From Methanosarcina sp. 2.H.T.1A.6 (GTDB lineage Archaea; Halobacteriota; Methanosarcinia; Methanosarcinales; Methanosarcinaceae), in NCBI RefSeq assembly GCF_000979455.1, contig NZ_JJOY01000045.1:1-64000 (forward strand): a DNA stretch of 64,000 nucleotides. The letters run 5' to 3'. This document shows positions 51,986 through 62,168 of this stretch, piece by piece (within the stretch, counting starts at the first letter, position 1; each line of letters starts with the position of its first letter). Under the pieces are notes generated by a model. It had not been told where the DNA came from. It did not search any database and saw only the letters and a program-made list of their open reading frames with translations. The translations under genes were made by a program, and so were the position numbers.

Positions 51986-52555
51986 TCAGGCATTGTCTTT
52001 AAGGGACTCAAGGGCTTTTTTAACCATTTCACGATAAATCTCAGTATCAGTGGAATAGTGCTCCTTTGCAAGCTTTGAGTTCGGGTCTTCCTGTGCCTCA
52101 ACTGCCCTTATCCTCTCAAGAGTCTGCTTTGCAGTATCGAGTACCCACAGATTTCTTGTCAGCTCATCTACCTGCTGGATAGATTCCGGACGGATAGAGG
52201 TCAGGACGTTTCCATCATCGGTGGTATAGGTGCTGGTTTTACCGATGACCGCTACGAAAGCAGGCAGTTCGCACTCAGCAAGGAACTGAGCGGCTTCGGG
52301 CTGGTACTGTCCTGCATAGACAAGGAAGGAACCTGTCGGGTCTGAAACCCTGCCTCTCCAGTATTCGGAGTCAGTACCAATATCCTCCTTTTCTATAAGA
52401 GTCCCCACAATGAAGATACGGTTCACCTTCGCCCCTGTTGGAGTAAGGAGATACTGAGGGGCATACTGGTCACTTTCGTCCCTGGATGTGAGGTTTGAGT
52501 CTTTCAGTTCCTGGGAAAAAACCCTGCGCGATACTTCTCTAAAGAAGCCTGCCAT
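51986..52555 (-). CDS. RPA-associated OB-fold protein (RPAP, COG3390 type)
   Basis: A 189-residue protein with one OB-fold (residues about 40-125: VNRIFIVGTLIEKED, WRGRVSDPTGSFLVYAGQY, AFVAVIGKTSTY) and a helical tail. It belongs to the RPA-associated proteins encoded next to archaeal RPA, which act with it in single-stranded DNA metabolism. Its ATG immediately follows the TAA of the RPA gene (TAAATG), and the ribosome binding site GGAGGTGG lies inside the end of that gene. Translational coupling supports a stable complex. Confidence 0.88.
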   Translation of the reverse strand: MAGFFREVSRRVFSQELKDSNLTSRDESDQYAPQYLLTPTGAKVNRIFIVGTLIEKEDIGTDSEYWRGRVSDPTGSFLVYAGQYQPEAAQFLAECELPAFVAVIGKTSTYTTDDGNVLTSIRPESIQQVDELTRNLWVLDTAKQTLERIRAVEAQEDPNSKLAKEHYSTDTEIYREMVKKALESLKDNA

Positions 52556-53809
52556 TTAAGCCACCTCCAGTTCAGAAAGCAATTTATCAAGGAGTTCCCT
52601 GTCCAGGGAACTCGTTGGAGTAAAGGAATCCACAAGGATATAGCGGTCAAGCTTGTGTCCGCTAATAGTATAATACCTGCCGACAAGCTCGTGTTTTAAT
52701 TTATCCAGTACTACTCCGGGATCAAGGGCATCTGCAGCCATTGCAATGGCGCTGTCAAGAGAGATCCCGGCAATCTCTTCAGTAAGCTCCCGGTTAATCA
52801 GGGCGTCCTGGGTGGAAGTCCCCGAGTCAAGGACTGCCTTTATCCGGAGGTCATATTCTCCTTTGACCTTCCCGTGCTCTGCACAGGCGCCTTTAACCAG
52901 GGCCCTTTTGCATTCAGGACACCGCTTTATAAGTCCTGAGCCTGTCTGAATGTCAATCATTGCCCCGAAATATGTAAAAGCAGAAGTCCCAACTTCGATA
53001 TCTTCATCGAGTGTTTCTATGGAGCTTGACCTGTTAAGCTGAATCTGGACCTTGCCGTTCCACTCGTTAATGACCACGTTTTTCAGCATGTAACTTTTGC
53101 CTTCTTCCATATCAGGAAGTTCGGAACTTGCCCAGTTAGTGAATTTAATGACACCGGTCTCATCTCCTATAAGCCCTGCCTGTTCTATCGACTCATGGGA
53201 GTTTTCCCAGAGCTGGACCACTTTCCCTCTTACGGTAGCCCACTGGTTTCCCACAAGATCAACAATATTTTGGAGTTCGGCCTCTCTTGCTGAAGGAATG
53301 AAATCGCCGCCTCCTACTTCAACAGGCTCGGAAAGCTTCTCTATGGAACTGTTTTTGTTAACCTGGACCTGAAACCTTTCGTTGTATTCTCCGACAACGA
53401 CACTTCTGAGAAGGTAGCTCTCTCCCTGCTCAAGGGGAGGAAGTTCGGCATTTTTCCAGGTGGTAAACTTTATGATTCCAGTTTCATCTCCAAGGAGCCC
53501 AACCTGAGATATGGATTCATGAGTATTTTCCCAGAGCTGAACAACCTTTGCCTTAAGGTTTGCCCACTGCCCATTCTCCGTAACATCCGCAATTTTGGTG
53601 AGCTGGGGTTCAGCCTGCCTGACATAAAACTCATTTTTAGGAATGGAATATTTCTTCAAAAAATAGTTTGTTACGCTGCGTTGCGCCTCGTTTGAAGGCA
53701 CTTTGAACTTCGTAATCAACTCGTCGAGTCTGCTTTCGATGTCCTCGACAGGCACATCGATGCCAAGTTTCATAAACCGGTCTCTAATGGATTCTGCAGT
53801 CTGTTTCAT
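52556..53809 (-). CDS. Single-stranded DNA-binding replication protein A, two OB-folds and zinc finger
   Basis: RPA coats single-stranded DNA in replication and repair. The 417 residues hold two related OB-folds, about 72-160 and 183-275, each with the motif KVVQLWEN.HES followed by GDETG.IKF..W. A zinc finger follows (CPECKRALVKGACAEHG, a C3H type at about 300-316), then a C-terminal domain. The N-terminal helical part (MKQTAESIRDRFMKLGI) is typical. This is the architecture of the Methanosarcina RPA2/RPA3 proteins. On the minus strand a TATA box, TTTATATTC, lies at 53878-53886. It forms an operon with the RPA-associated gene. Confidence 0.92.
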   Translation of the reverse strand: MKQTAESIRDRFMKLGIDVPVEDIESRLDELITKFKVPSNEAQRSVTNYFLKKYSIPKNEFYVRQAEPQLTKIADVTENGQWANLKAKVVQLWENTHESISQVGLLGDETGIIKFTTWKNAELPPLEQGESYLLRSVVVGEYNERFQVQVNKNSSIEKLSEPVEVGGGDFIPSAREAELQNIVDLVGNQWATVRGKVVQLWENSHESIEQAGLIGDETGVIKFTNWASSELPDMEEGKSYMLKNVVINEWNGKVQIQLNRSSSIETLDEDIEVGTSAFTYFGAMIDIQTGSGLIKRCPECKRALVKGACAEHGKVKGEYDLRIKAVLDSGTSTQDALINRELTEEIAGISLDSAIAMAADALDPGVVLDKLKHELVGRYYTISGHKLDRYILVDSFTPTSSLDRELLDKLLSELEVA

Positions 53810-54120
53810 TTTAATTCTACCTCAAGCCTCATGGTTAGTTTCATATTTTGGGAGGCACTCTAAAGTACCGCGGCAGAGAATATAAAGCTGAGTGAAGCGG
53901 GGTGAAAGTATTCAGTTATTATACAGTCCGCCCTTCCCCGCAGGGAAAAACCCGGGAAAAGAGAATCAGAGTGGCTACCCCTTCCGTGTATGTTTATCAC
54001 AGCAAGGGAGAGCTTCATCTTCCTTTCTAAACCTGAATCCATGATGCAAAATTACTTTCTCTGTTTTTGTATTCCCAGTAAGTGTATTATCGAAAAGTAT
54101 ACCCCACAAAGTACTTAAAA
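53810..54120 (-). promoter_or_regulatory. Spacer with the RPA promoter
   Basis: AGCTTTATATTC on the minus strand (about 53878-53889) is a good TATA box, giving a leader of some 45 bases. TTCCC-CGCA-GGGAA (53934-53947) is a small hairpin that could end the antiporter transcript upstream. No gene is seen. Confidence 0.5.
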
Positions 54121-55959
54121 TTATTTGTGAAGTATGCCTGCGGTCCGCTTGGCTGCATCCCCTTCCCCAATAACGGTTACGATATCTTCATATTCAAGCA
54201 CAAGGCTCCCATGCGCGATAATCGAATCACTGCCCCGCTGAACCATAACCAGGAGACTCTTTTCAGGGAACTGGATGTCCTTGATGGCTTTCCCGACTAC
54301 CCCGGGGTTCGTGACCTTGACTTCCATCATGTCCCCTTCGCCCCCTACCTCGCACATGGAAAAGAGATGAGGCCTTCCGATCATGTTGTCAAGCACCACT
54401 GCAGTAGTCGTGGCCGGGCTCATGGCGCGGATGCCCAGATTCCAGAAAGCCTGAAGGTTTTCGATCTCGTTTACCCTGGCCACCAGCTGGTCACCCCTGA
54501 ATCCGAAAGAAACTTTAGCAATCTGGCAGAAGAGAAGGTTTGTGTTATCTTGATTGGTTGTAGCAACCACATATTTGGCATTCCCTATCCCTGCCTTTTT
54601 CAGGACATTTACATCCCCTGCATCACCCTGGACAACCCGGATCCCGAGTTCCATGCATTTTTTGCAGTTGCTTTCGGAAATGTCCACAACAACTACATTT
54701 TCTCCTCTTTTGTCAAAACGTTCGGCAAGAATCCTGCCTACCTTTCCGCCACCAATAATAAGAATTTCCATAGGGATTACCTCCAGCATCTCTGCCACTT
54801 TTTTTGACAGGCTGCCACTCATGAAGACCGTGATGATAACTGTAAGGAAGACAAGCCCCACAAGGGCCTGCCCTCCCGGAATGCCCATCGAATCGAGCTT
54901 GATTGCAAAATAGGTCGCAACTGAAGTCGGCACAACGCCCCTGGGCCCAACAAAGGAGATGAAAAGTTTCTCATTCGTGCCGATCTGCGAGTTCCACATC
55001 GAAACGAAGACCGCCACAGGGCGGATGAGGAATATGAGAAGCAGTACAAGGACTATCCCGCTTACCCCTATTCTCTGGATATCTTCAAATTTAAGCATTG
55101 CAGCAAGCAGGATGAAAATCAGGGAAAGCATCACAATTACAATGTCACTCTTGAATTCCTTGATAGTATCCTTGTAAGGGAATTCAGAAGTCCCGAGGAT
55201 GATCCCGAAGACGGCCACCGCCAGAATCCCGGACTCGTTGCCCAGGTATTCTGAAAGAACGAAGCAAGCAAATACGGCGGTCAGGGAAACCAGCCTTGCG
55301 GTCCGATTGCTGATCACCGTTCCCCGAGTGAAGAACCAGCGGAGGGCAAACCCGCTCAAAGACCCCAGTGCAATTCCTATCCCCAATCTGTAAAGGATAA
55401 AGATCACAGCATCAGTCCCGGAAAGCTCTGCTGCGACCCATTCGAAGACCATGGCTGCAAGGATCACACTAGCAGCGTCATTCAGGACCCCCTCAAGTTC
55501 CAGGATCTTGCCAAGCTTGTGGCTAATCTGGATATTCCTTACAATGGGAGTTATCACAGTCGGCCCTGTTGCCGTGACAAGGGCTCCGAAAAGGGCAGCG
55601 AGTTCGAGAGGGATGTCTATCAGGAGGCTGGTCAGAACCGTGGCTCCCAGGAAGGTCACAAAGACCCCTATTGTTGTCAGCTTAAGGACACTTTCCTGAA
55701 CCATCCTTATATGCTTCAGGTCAATATGAAGCCCCCCGTCAAAAACAATCACGGATACCGAGATTGCCACGATAGCACTTAGCCCCTCGATATAGAGGGC
55801 AGGGTCCAGCAGGTTAAGGACCTCAGGCCCTACGATGATTCCTTCGATCAACAGGAAAACGATAAAAGGAATCCGGAAATAGCAGCTGAGGGCCTGTGCG
55901 ACAAGGGACATAATAAGTACGGCAACTACCAGTCCAAGTAGAAGTATCGGATCAAGCAT
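54121..55959 (-). CDS. CPA1-type Na+/H+ antiporter with C-terminal RCK (TrkA) domains
   Basis: The 612-residue protein has about 12 membrane segments in residues 1-395 (LLGLVVAVLIMSLVAQAL to VFLTVIITVFMSG). The exchanger core motifs are VTATGPTVITPIV and ELEGVLNDAASVILA, with the Asn-Asp pair of CPA transporters, plus FVGPRGVVPTSVA. From about 400 a TrkA-N Rossmann domain follows (ILIIGGGKVGRILAE, VVQGDAGDVNVLKKAGI, VVATTNQDNTNLL) that binds NAD(H) or nucleotides, then a TrkA-C domain. It exports Na+ (or K+) against protons. A strong minus-strand TATA box at 56101-56109 gives a leader near 120 bases. Confidence 0.92.
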   Translation of the reverse strand: MLDPILLLGLVVAVLIMSLVAQALSCYFRIPFIVFLLIEGIIVGPEVLNLLDPALYIEGLSAIVAISVSVIVFDGGLHIDLKHIRMVQESVLKLTTIGVFVTFLGATVLTSLLIDIPLELAALFGALVTATGPTVITPIVRNIQISHKLGKILELEGVLNDAASVILAAMVFEWVAAELSGTDAVIFILYRLGIGIALGSLSGFALRWFFTRGTVISNRTARLVSLTAVFACFVLSEYLGNESGILAVAVFGIILGTSEFPYKDTIKEFKSDIVIVMLSLIFILLAAMLKFEDIQRIGVSGIVLVLLLIFLIRPVAVFVSMWNSQIGTNEKLFISFVGPRGVVPTSVATYFAIKLDSMGIPGGQALVGLVFLTVIITVFMSGSLSKKVAEMLEVIPMEILIIGGGKVGRILAERFDKRGENVVVVDISESNCKKCMELGIRVVQGDAGDVNVLKKAGIGNAKYVVATTNQDNTNLLFCQIAKVSFGFRGDQLVARVNEIENLQAFWNLGIRAMSPATTTAVVLDNMIGRPHLFSMCEVGGEGDMMEVKVTNPGVVGKAIKDIQFPEKSLLVMVQRGSDSIIAHGSLVLEYEDIVTVIGEGDAAKRTAGILHK

Positions 55960-56396
55960 GAGATTCCCTGTAATGATGAGTTAACTTGCTAAAAATGATT
56001 CGTAAACATCCGAGAGAAATTGAAAGGAAAGATATGTCAAGGTTGTATTGCCAAAAAAGCACAAAATGTTTGGTACTGTATACATAATCATACAATTGTG
56101 ATATATAAATTTGACTCCTGATTGTTAACCCCTGAACACTTTCTTCTCGATAACTCTCATTTATATCTAAATGAGAAAGGCAGTTCCCAAAGAAAGAACA
56201 GTTTTTCACAACACCTGCAAATCAATTTCAGGAAAGTATTCCCGGAATCTTTTCAATTTGAAAGCCTGTTACTTTGAGGTCCGGATACAAAAATTCTTAA
56301 AAGGCTGCATAATCAAAAGACCATTAGACAAAAACCCTAAAAACTGCAAAAACAGGAGCGTATGAGTTATATTCTTTGTACTCTTTAAAGGACGCC
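55960..56396 (-). promoter_or_regulatory. Divergent spacer with the antiporter promoter
   Basis: CAAATTTATATATCAC on the minus strand (56101-56112 region) has the BRE and TATA form of an archaeal promoter and points to the antiporter. The rest, to 56396, has short unsupported frames and ends with the AAGGA ribosome binding site of the cation exchanger. Confidence 0.55.
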
Positions 56397-57344
56397 ATGG
56401 ACTTGCTTTTGATCTTTCTTTTTCTGCTCAGCCTTGCTATGATAAGCAAAGGTTCGGACTGGTTCATTGAAGCTGCGATTGTAATATCAAACAAAAGCGG
56501 GATCCCAAAAATGCTTATAGGGGCTACGATTGTGAGTTTTGCAACCACAGCTCCGGAGTTTGCAGTTTCTGCAACGGCAGCTTATATCGGGCATACAGAT
56601 GTAACAATAGGAAATGCAGTGGGTTCGGTCATATGCAACACCGGGCTTGTACTGGGTTCGATTATAGCTGTAAAAGCAATCCCTATGAAGGATGATACGT
56701 TTCCCATTAAAAGTGGGCTTATGCTCCTTTCAGGAATTGTCCTTATCATAATCAGTCGCGACGGAAGTGTGAACCGGCTTGATGGGATTATACTTCTGCT
56801 GGTGTTTTTTGCTTTCCTCTTCCATGCTTCAAAGACCCAGCGCGTGTTGTTTGAAGATAATGAAACAGGTAGACAAAAACTAAAAATCAAAGATATCCGG
56901 AAAGATATAGCTTTCTTCGTTCTCGGCTCCCTTTCCGTAGTTATAGGAAGCAGGATCCTGGTAGATTCAGGAATAAAAATAGCCGAATGGATGGGCATCC
57001 CTGAAGTAATAATAGCCCTGACGGCGGTCGCTATAGGAACATCCCTTCCCGAACTTGCAACTGCAATTACCTCCCTTAAGAAAGGGCACCAGGACCTCTC
57101 CATAGGAAACATTCTCGGGGCAAATACAATGGATATTGCCATGATCCTCGGGGCATCATCCCAGATTCGCGTGCTCCCTGTATCGGAACAGCTTGCAGGA
57201 TACGATTTCCCGTTCATGTTCCTGATATCTCTCGCCCTTATAATCTTCGGGATCACTGGAAAAAAGCTGGAAAGATGGGAAGGAGGCGTAATTCTCGGGG
57301 CATATCTGGTTTATGTGGCAGGGCTTTTTATCCTCTATAGATAA
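56397..57344 (+). CDS. Sodium/calcium exchanger family membrane protein (CaCA, YrbG type)
   Basis: The 315 residues form about ten membrane segments with the two inverted alpha repeats of the CaCA family: SFATTAPEFAVSATAA plus GNAVGSVICNTGLVLG in the first half, and AIGTSLPELATAITS plus GNILGANTMDIAMILG in the second. The acidic Glu of each PE motif binds the cation. It exchanges Ca2+ (or another cation) for Na+ or H+. A TTG at 56376 is in frame, but ATG 56397 with AAGGA upstream gives the normal N-terminus. It is the neighbour of the Na+/H+ antiporter, divergently transcribed. Confidence 0.9.
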   Translation: MDLLLIFLFLLSLAMISKGSDWFIEAAIVISNKSGIPKMLIGATIVSFATTAPEFAVSATAAYIGHTDVTIGNAVGSVICNTGLVLGSIIAVKAIPMKDDTFPIKSGLMLLSGIVLIIISRDGSVNRLDGIILLLVFFAFLFHASKTQRVLFEDNETGRQKLKIKDIRKDIAFFVLGSLSVVIGSRILVDSGIKIAEWMGIPEVIIALTAVAIGTSLPELATAITSLKKGHQDLSIGNILGANTMDIAMILGASSQIRVLPVSEQLAGYDFPFMFLISLALIIFGITGKKLERWEGGVILGAYLVYVAGLFILYR

Positions 57345-57452
57345 GCCTGCACCCCAACTTTAAAAAGTAAGAACCTCTTCACGTTTCGAATTCAGGATTT
57401 TTACTTTTTATATATTTTTCACTTAATACATAATACATATTAGTCTCATTAT

Positions 57453-57542
57453 ACATATTTTTATATTTGTACAGATTATTCTCTATTTACATATTTTTAT
57501 ATTTGTACAGATTATTTTCTATTTACATATTATTCTCTATTT
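57453..57542. repeat. 36-bp tandem repeat upstream of the glm operon
   Basis: The unit (starting ACATATTTTTATATTTGTAC) occurs at 57453-57488 and 57489-57524 (one change), with a shortened copy at 57525-57542. TTTTTTTATAAGC at about 57590-57602 downstream is a TATA candidate for the glm operon. The rest of 57345-57672 is non-coding, A+T-rich. Confidence 0.85.
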
Positions 57543-57672
57543 ATAGGCCACATATTCACTAATAAATTATGTACAATGTGAAGAATCATCTTTTTTTATA
57601 AGCATATTTTTATATTCATCTTATATCTTCTGAAGGCAATGTATAAATTCTAAAAAAAGGTTCTTTAACTCT

Positions 57673-58890
57673 ATGAAAGCTATTATCCTCGCAGCAGGAG
57701 AAGGACTGCGCTGCAGGCCTCTTACTCTTACCCGTTCCAAAGTGATGCTTCCTGTAGCCAACAGGCCCATTCTGGAACATGTCATATCATCTCTTGAGAA
57801 AAACGGAATCAATGAGATCATACTGATTGTCGGGTATGAAAAAGAACGCATAATGAACTATTTTGAAGACGGGCTGAATTTCGGGGTCAATATAAAATAT
57901 GTCGAGCAAAAAGCCCAGCTCGGGACAGCACATGCAATTGAACAGGCAAAAAAACTAATACTTCCTGAGGATTCCGAATTCCTTGTCCTGAACGGGGACA
58001 ACCTGGTAGAACCAAAAACCATAGCTGATATCCTTAACAATTATGAAGGAGACGCGAGCCTTTTAACCGTAAGAATGAAGGACACGGCAGGTTATGGAGT
58101 GGTACTGAAAGAAAAGAAGAGAGTTACCCAGATTCTGGAAAAAAGACCCGGAGATTTAAGCCATCTTGTAAACACGGGAATTTATATTTTTACGCCGCAG
58201 GTCTTTGAAACTATTGAAAAAACTCCTATATCCGAAAACGGAGAATATGCGATAACCGATACCCTCCAGCTCATGATTGACGAAGGAAAAGTAGTCACTT
58301 CAATCTCAACCGAATCCAAGTGGCTGGATGCGGTCCATGCCTGGGATCTCCTGAAAGCAAACTCAATTGTATTAAACTCCTCCAGAAACCTGAAGCAAGA
58401 AGGAGAACTTGAAGAAGGAGTAATAATTCGCGGAAAGGTTGAAATCGGAAAAAACACAAAAATCCGTGCCGGGACCTATATTGTAGGTCCGGTAGTAATC
58501 GGGGAAAACTGTGATATAGGACCTAATGTAGTAATTCTGCCCTCCACTACCATAGGAGACAATGTGTCCATAAGGTCCTTTACCGAAATCCAGAACAGCA
58601 TCATAATGAATGACTGCCGGATTTCTTCCCAAGGGCAGATCTCCAATTGCATAATTGGAAGCAACAATACCCTTGGCCCGGGTTTTACTGCAGAGGAAAA
58701 AGAAAACCTTGAGATAAACATTAACTGCAGGATCCACAAAGCTCCAAAACTCGGCACGATAATTGGGGACGATAACCGGATAGGAGGCAGAGTGCTCGTG
58801 AAAGCCGGAGTAATGATTGCTGTCAACTGTCAGGTAGAGTCTGGAAACATTATTTACAGAGACCTGCCCCGTGATTCGGTGGTCCTCTGA
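57673..58890 (+). CDS. Sugar-1-phosphate nucleotidylyltransferase/acetyltransferase, divergent GlmU-like
   Basis: A 405-residue protein: nucleotidyltransferase domain (about 1-235), then a left-handed beta-helix of hexapeptide repeats (about 250-400: [35 protein letters not shown]). It is built like GlmU of archaea (glucosamine-1-P acetylation and UDP transfer). The usual signature GxGTR-x2-PLT-x3-PK is changed to GEGLRCRPLT...SK here, with Leu for Thr and Ser for Pro, unlike the paralog at 62165. It may act on another sugar or have weaker activity. First gene of the UDP-GlcNAc operon; glmS follows after 23 bases. Confidence 0.88.
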   Translation: MKAIILAAGEGLRCRPLTLTRSKVMLPVANRPILEHVISSLEKNGINEIILIVGYEKERIMNYFEDGLNFGVNIKYVEQKAQLGTAHAIEQAKKLILPEDSEFLVLNGDNLVEPKTIADILNNYEGDASLLTVRMKDTAGYGVVLKEKKRVTQILEKRPGDLSHLVNTGIYIFTPQVFETIEKTPISENGEYAITDTLQLMIDEGKVVTSISTESKWLDAVHAWDLLKANSIVLNSSRNLKQEGELEEGVIIRGKVEIGKNTKIRAGTYIVGPVVIGENCDIGPNVVILPSTTIGDNVSIRSFTEIQNSIIMNDCRISSQGQISNCIIGSNNTLGPGFTAEEKENLEININCRIHKAPKLGTIIGDDNRIGGRVLVKAGVMIAVNCQVESGNIIYRDLPRDSVVL

Positions 58891-58913
58891 GCTCTTAAGA
58901 AGGAGATAAAAAA

Positions 58914-60770
58914 ATGTGTGGAATTGTCGGATATGCAGGAAGAAATGCTGCTGCACCGGTTCTTATAGAATCTCTCAAAAAACTTGAATATAGGGGATAT
59001 GACTCCGCAGGGATTACCGTTCTTGGCAGTGGAATTGAAACTTATAAGGCAGTCGGGAAAATCATAAATCTCGAATCCGAAATCCCAAAGAAACTCGGAG
59101 GAACTGTCGGAATAGGACACACCCGCTGGGCAACCCATGGACGCCCAAATACGGAAAATGCCCACCCTCATAACTCGGGAGTAAACCCGGAAAAAATCTC
59201 GATCGTGCATAACGGGATTATTGAAAATTACATGGCATTGAAAGAGCGGCTTATTGGAGAGGGTTACCAATTCAAATCCGAAACCGATACAGAAGTGATC
59301 GCACATCTTCTGCACAAACACATCTATGGGAAACCGGATGGAAAAGAAGCTCAATGCGAACTTCTTGTAGGACTTAGAGAAGCCTTAAAAGAGATTGAAG
59401 GATCATATGCTCTTGGAATAATCTCTGCGGATGAACAGGGAAAACTCTTGCTTGCCCGCAAGGATAGCCCTCTCGTCATAGGGCTCGGGAAAGGGGAAAA
59501 TTTTGCTGCATCTGATGTAACCGCTTTTCTAAACCATACCAGGGATGTTATCTTTGTAGATGACTTTGAGACAGCAGTGCTGAGCCCTTCAGGTGTGGAG
59601 ATATTTGACAGGGAAGGAAATCTCAAGGAAAAGAAGATAGAAAAGATAGAATGGGACTTTGAGGCTGCAGAAAAAGCAGGTTATGAACATTTCATGCTGA
59701 AAGAGATTCATGAACAGGTCACTGCAATCCACGACACCCTGGCAGGCAAAGTCTCTGAACTTGAAGGAGCTATATACTTAAACGAACTGAACCTCAGTGA
59801 AGACGAAATAAGGAAACTTTCAAGGGTTCAGATCCTGGCATGCGGAACTTCCTGGCATGCAGGCTTACTTGGGAAATACCTGTTTGAACAGCTGGCAGGA
59901 ATCCACTGCGATATTGATATCTGTTCGGAGTACAGGTACAGAAACCCTGTGATGAATGAAGGGACCCTTGCCATTGCGATTACTCAATCAGGAGAAACTG
60001 CAGATACCCTTGCAGCCGTGCGGGAGATTATGTCTTACAACTGTCCCACGCTTGCAATTACGAATGTTGTGGGAAGCACGATTACAAGAGAGGCAAACAG
60101 CGTACTCTATACGCGGGCAGGACCCGAAATAGGAGTCGCTGCCACAAAGACCTTCAGTACCCAGATTACCCTTATATATCTCCTCGCTGTAAAGTTCGCT
60201 CTTGTAAGGGGCAAGTTAAGCCATGATTATGTAAAGAGTTTCATTACGGAAATCCGGAAAGTCCCGGGAGAGATCCAGCAGATCCTTAACCAGAAGGAAG
60301 CGATAAAGGAATGTGCTGAGAACTTTGCCCATGCAAAGAGCTACTTCTTCCTTGGCAGGCACCTTAACTACCCTATAGCTCTCGAAGGAGCACTGAAACT
60401 CAAAGAGATCTCATATGTGCATGCCGAAGGCTTTGCTGCAGGAGAACTTAAACACGGACCTATTGCCCTTCTTGACGAGGGAACTCCTGTAGTTGCAATT
60501 GCCACCAGGGGGCAGACTTATGAAAAGATGCTCAGCAATATTAAAGAAGTGAAAGCCAGGGATGCTGTTGTGATTGCGGTTGCCGACAGTAAGGACACGG
60601 AAATAGGAAAGTATGCAGATATTGTCCTCAGAGTCCCCCAGAGCGATGAACTGCTGGCTCCCCTTCTGAGTATTGTCGTGCTTCAGTTGCTTTCTTATTA
60701 CACTGCTCTAGCCAGAAACTGCTCTATTGACAAACCCCGCAATCTTGCAAAGAGTGTTACTGTCGAATGA
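58914..60770 (+). CDS. glmS: Glucosamine-fructose-6-phosphate aminotransferase (isomerizing)
   Basis: GlmS makes glucosamine-6-phosphate from fructose-6-phosphate and glutamine. The 618 residues start with the nucleophile Cys2 (MCGIVGYAG) of the glutaminase domain (to about 235, with GIGHTRWATHG and HNGIIENY). Two SIS domains follow: LACGTSWHAGL, ITQSGETADTLAA, and the C-terminal loop ending SVTVE with RNLAKSVTVE. GAGATAAAA precedes ATG 58914, and the gene lies 23 bases after the GlmU-like gene. It is part of the same operon as glmM and glmU. Confidence 0.96.
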   Translation: MCGIVGYAGRNAAAPVLIESLKKLEYRGYDSAGITVLGSGIETYKAVGKIINLESEIPKKLGGTVGIGHTRWATHGRPNTENAHPHNSGVNPEKISIVHNGIIENYMALKERLIGEGYQFKSETDTEVIAHLLHKHIYGKPDGKEAQCELLVGLREALKEIEGSYALGIISADEQGKLLLARKDSPLVIGLGKGENFAASDVTAFLNHTRDVIFVDDFETAVLSPSGVEIFDREGNLKEKKIEKIEWDFEAAEKAGYEHFMLKEIHEQVTAIHDTLAGKVSELEGAIYLNELNLSEDEIRKLSRVQILACGTSWHAGLLGKYLFEQLAGIHCDIDICSEYRYRNPVMNEGTLAIAITQSGETADTLAAVREIMSYNCPTLAITNVVGSTITREANSVLYTRAGPEIGVAATKTFSTQITLIYLLAVKFALVRGKLSHDYVKSFITEIRKVPGEIQQILNQKEAIKECAENFAHAKSYFFLGRHLNYPIALEGALKLKEISYVHAEGFAAGELKHGPIALLDEGTPVVAIATRGQTYEKMLSNIKEVKARDAVVIAVADSKDTEIGKYADIVLRVPQSDELLAPLLSIVVLQLLSYYTALARNCSIDKPRNLAKSVTVE

Positions 60771-60863
60771 TTGTAAAGGCTGAGAATATCAGGATTTAAA
60801 TATAACAACAGAATACGGGATTTCAGAACAGAATAAAACTTCATGAAATATGGAGTGGGATTT

Positions 60864-62168
60864 ATGAAACTCTTCGGATCTTCAGGAATTAGAGGCATAG
60901 TTAATAAAGAAGTTACACCCGAACTTGCACTGCAGGTAGGGCTTGTGTTAGGAAGCCGGAAAAAGACCGCAGTTATCGGGAGGGACCCCAGGGTTTCGGC
61001 GCCTATGATAGAGCATGCCCTGGTCGCCGGGCTGACTGCTGCAGGCTGTGATGTTACAAAGGTGGGCATGGTAACTACTCCGACTCTGGCATATGCAGCC
61101 AGAGAATATGAGTGCGGAGTAATGGTTACAGCTTCACATAACCCCTCAGAGTATGTGGGGATAAAGTTATGGAACCCTGACGGCATGGCTTTTGACTCAG
61201 CCCAGCAGGAAGAAATTGAAGAAGCTATAGAAAAAGAAAACTTTTCGCGAGTTACCTGGGACTTTATAGGGAAAATTGCTGAAGACGAAAACGCCATTCG
61301 GGACCACATGGATAGGATCGAGGGTCTTGTAGGGAATTCCGGGCTGCGCGTGGTTCTCGACTGCGGATGCGGAGCAGGAAGTACAATCACCCCATATCTC
61401 CTGCAGGAACTTGGCTGTCAGGTAATAACCCTGAATTCCCAGCCTGACGGACATTTCCCGGCAAGGAACCCTGAACCCAATGATCAAAACCTCTCATTGC
61501 TTAAAAAGGCAGTTGTGGCGTTCGAAGCCGACCTCGGAATAGCCCATGACGGAGATGCGGACAGGATGATGGCAGTCGACGAAAAAGGTAACTTCGTATC
61601 CGGAGATGACCTGCTTGCAATATTCGGGCGTTTTGAATGCGGAGATAAAAAAGGAGCTGTGGTCGTACCTGTGGACACCTCCATGATGGTTGATGATTAT
61701 CTTGAAGGTTCTAAAATCATAAGGACAAGAGTTGGGGATGTCTATGTTGCAGAGGGCATAAAGCAATATAGAGCCATCTACGGTGGAGAGCCTTCGGGCA
61801 GCTGGATTTTCCCGAAGATTTCCTACTGCCCTGACGGGATCTATGCAGCTGCAAAGCTTGTTGAGATTGTCAGGGAAAAGAAGTTAAGCGAACTCAGGGC
61901 AGAACTTCCTGTTTATGCTACAAAAAGGGGTGCTCTTCCATGTGCAAACGAAAAGAAAGCAGAGTTCATGGAAAAGGTAAAAACAAGGCTTGAACCCCTT
62001 GGAAAAGTCCTTGACATTGACGGGATCCGCGTGGAACTTGAAAACGGCTGGGTGCTTGTCCGCCCCTCGGGCACGGAAGCGAAGGTAAGGATTACGGCAG
62101 AGGCCCGGGAAAACGTAGATGAGATCTACGACATGGCAGAAAAAATAGTGAAGGAGGCGCTTAAATGA
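60864..62168 (+). CDS. glmM: Phosphoglucosamine mutase
   Basis: GlmM converts glucosamine-6-phosphate to glucosamine-1-phosphate. The 434 residues from ATG 60864 begin [10 protein letters not shown], the normal family start, with GGAGTGGG 4-11 bases upstream; an in-frame ATG at 60843 would add seven residues. The phosphoserine is Ser91 in [12 protein letters not shown], the metal loop is [12 protein letters not shown], the sugar loop is [11 protein letters not shown], and the phosphate loop is [13 protein letters not shown]. The final bases overlap glmU (ATGA), giving coupled translation. Confidence 0.94.
   Translation: MKLFGSSGIRGIVNKEVTPELALQVGLVLGSRKKTAVIGRDPRVSAPMIEHALVAGLTAAGCDVTKVGMVTTPTLAYAAREYECGVMVTASHNPSEYVGIKLWNPDGMAFDSAQQEEIEEAIEKENFSRVTWDFIGKIAEDENAIRDHMDRIEGLVGNSGLRVVLDCGCGAGSTITPYLLQELGCQVITLNSQPDGHFPARNPEPNDQNLSLLKKAVVAFEADLGIAHDGDADRMMAVDEKGNFVSGDDLLAIFGRFECGDKKGAVVVPVDTSMMVDDYLEGSKIIRTRVGDVYVAEGIKQYRAIYGGEPSGSWIFPKISYCPDGIYAAAKLVEIVREKKLSELRAELPVYATKRGALPCANEKKAEFMEKVKTRLEPLGKVLDIDGIRVELENGWVLVRPSGTEAKVRITAEARENVDEIYDMAEKIVKEALK

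Noticed and set aside
54082-54807. 241-codon ORF antisense to the antiporter gene
   Set aside because: It opposes the RCK domain of a well-supported gene and has no family features.
56171-56365. 64-codon ORF upstream of the cation exchanger
   Set aside because: No ribosome binding site or domain; it covers the promoter region of the divergent antiporter.
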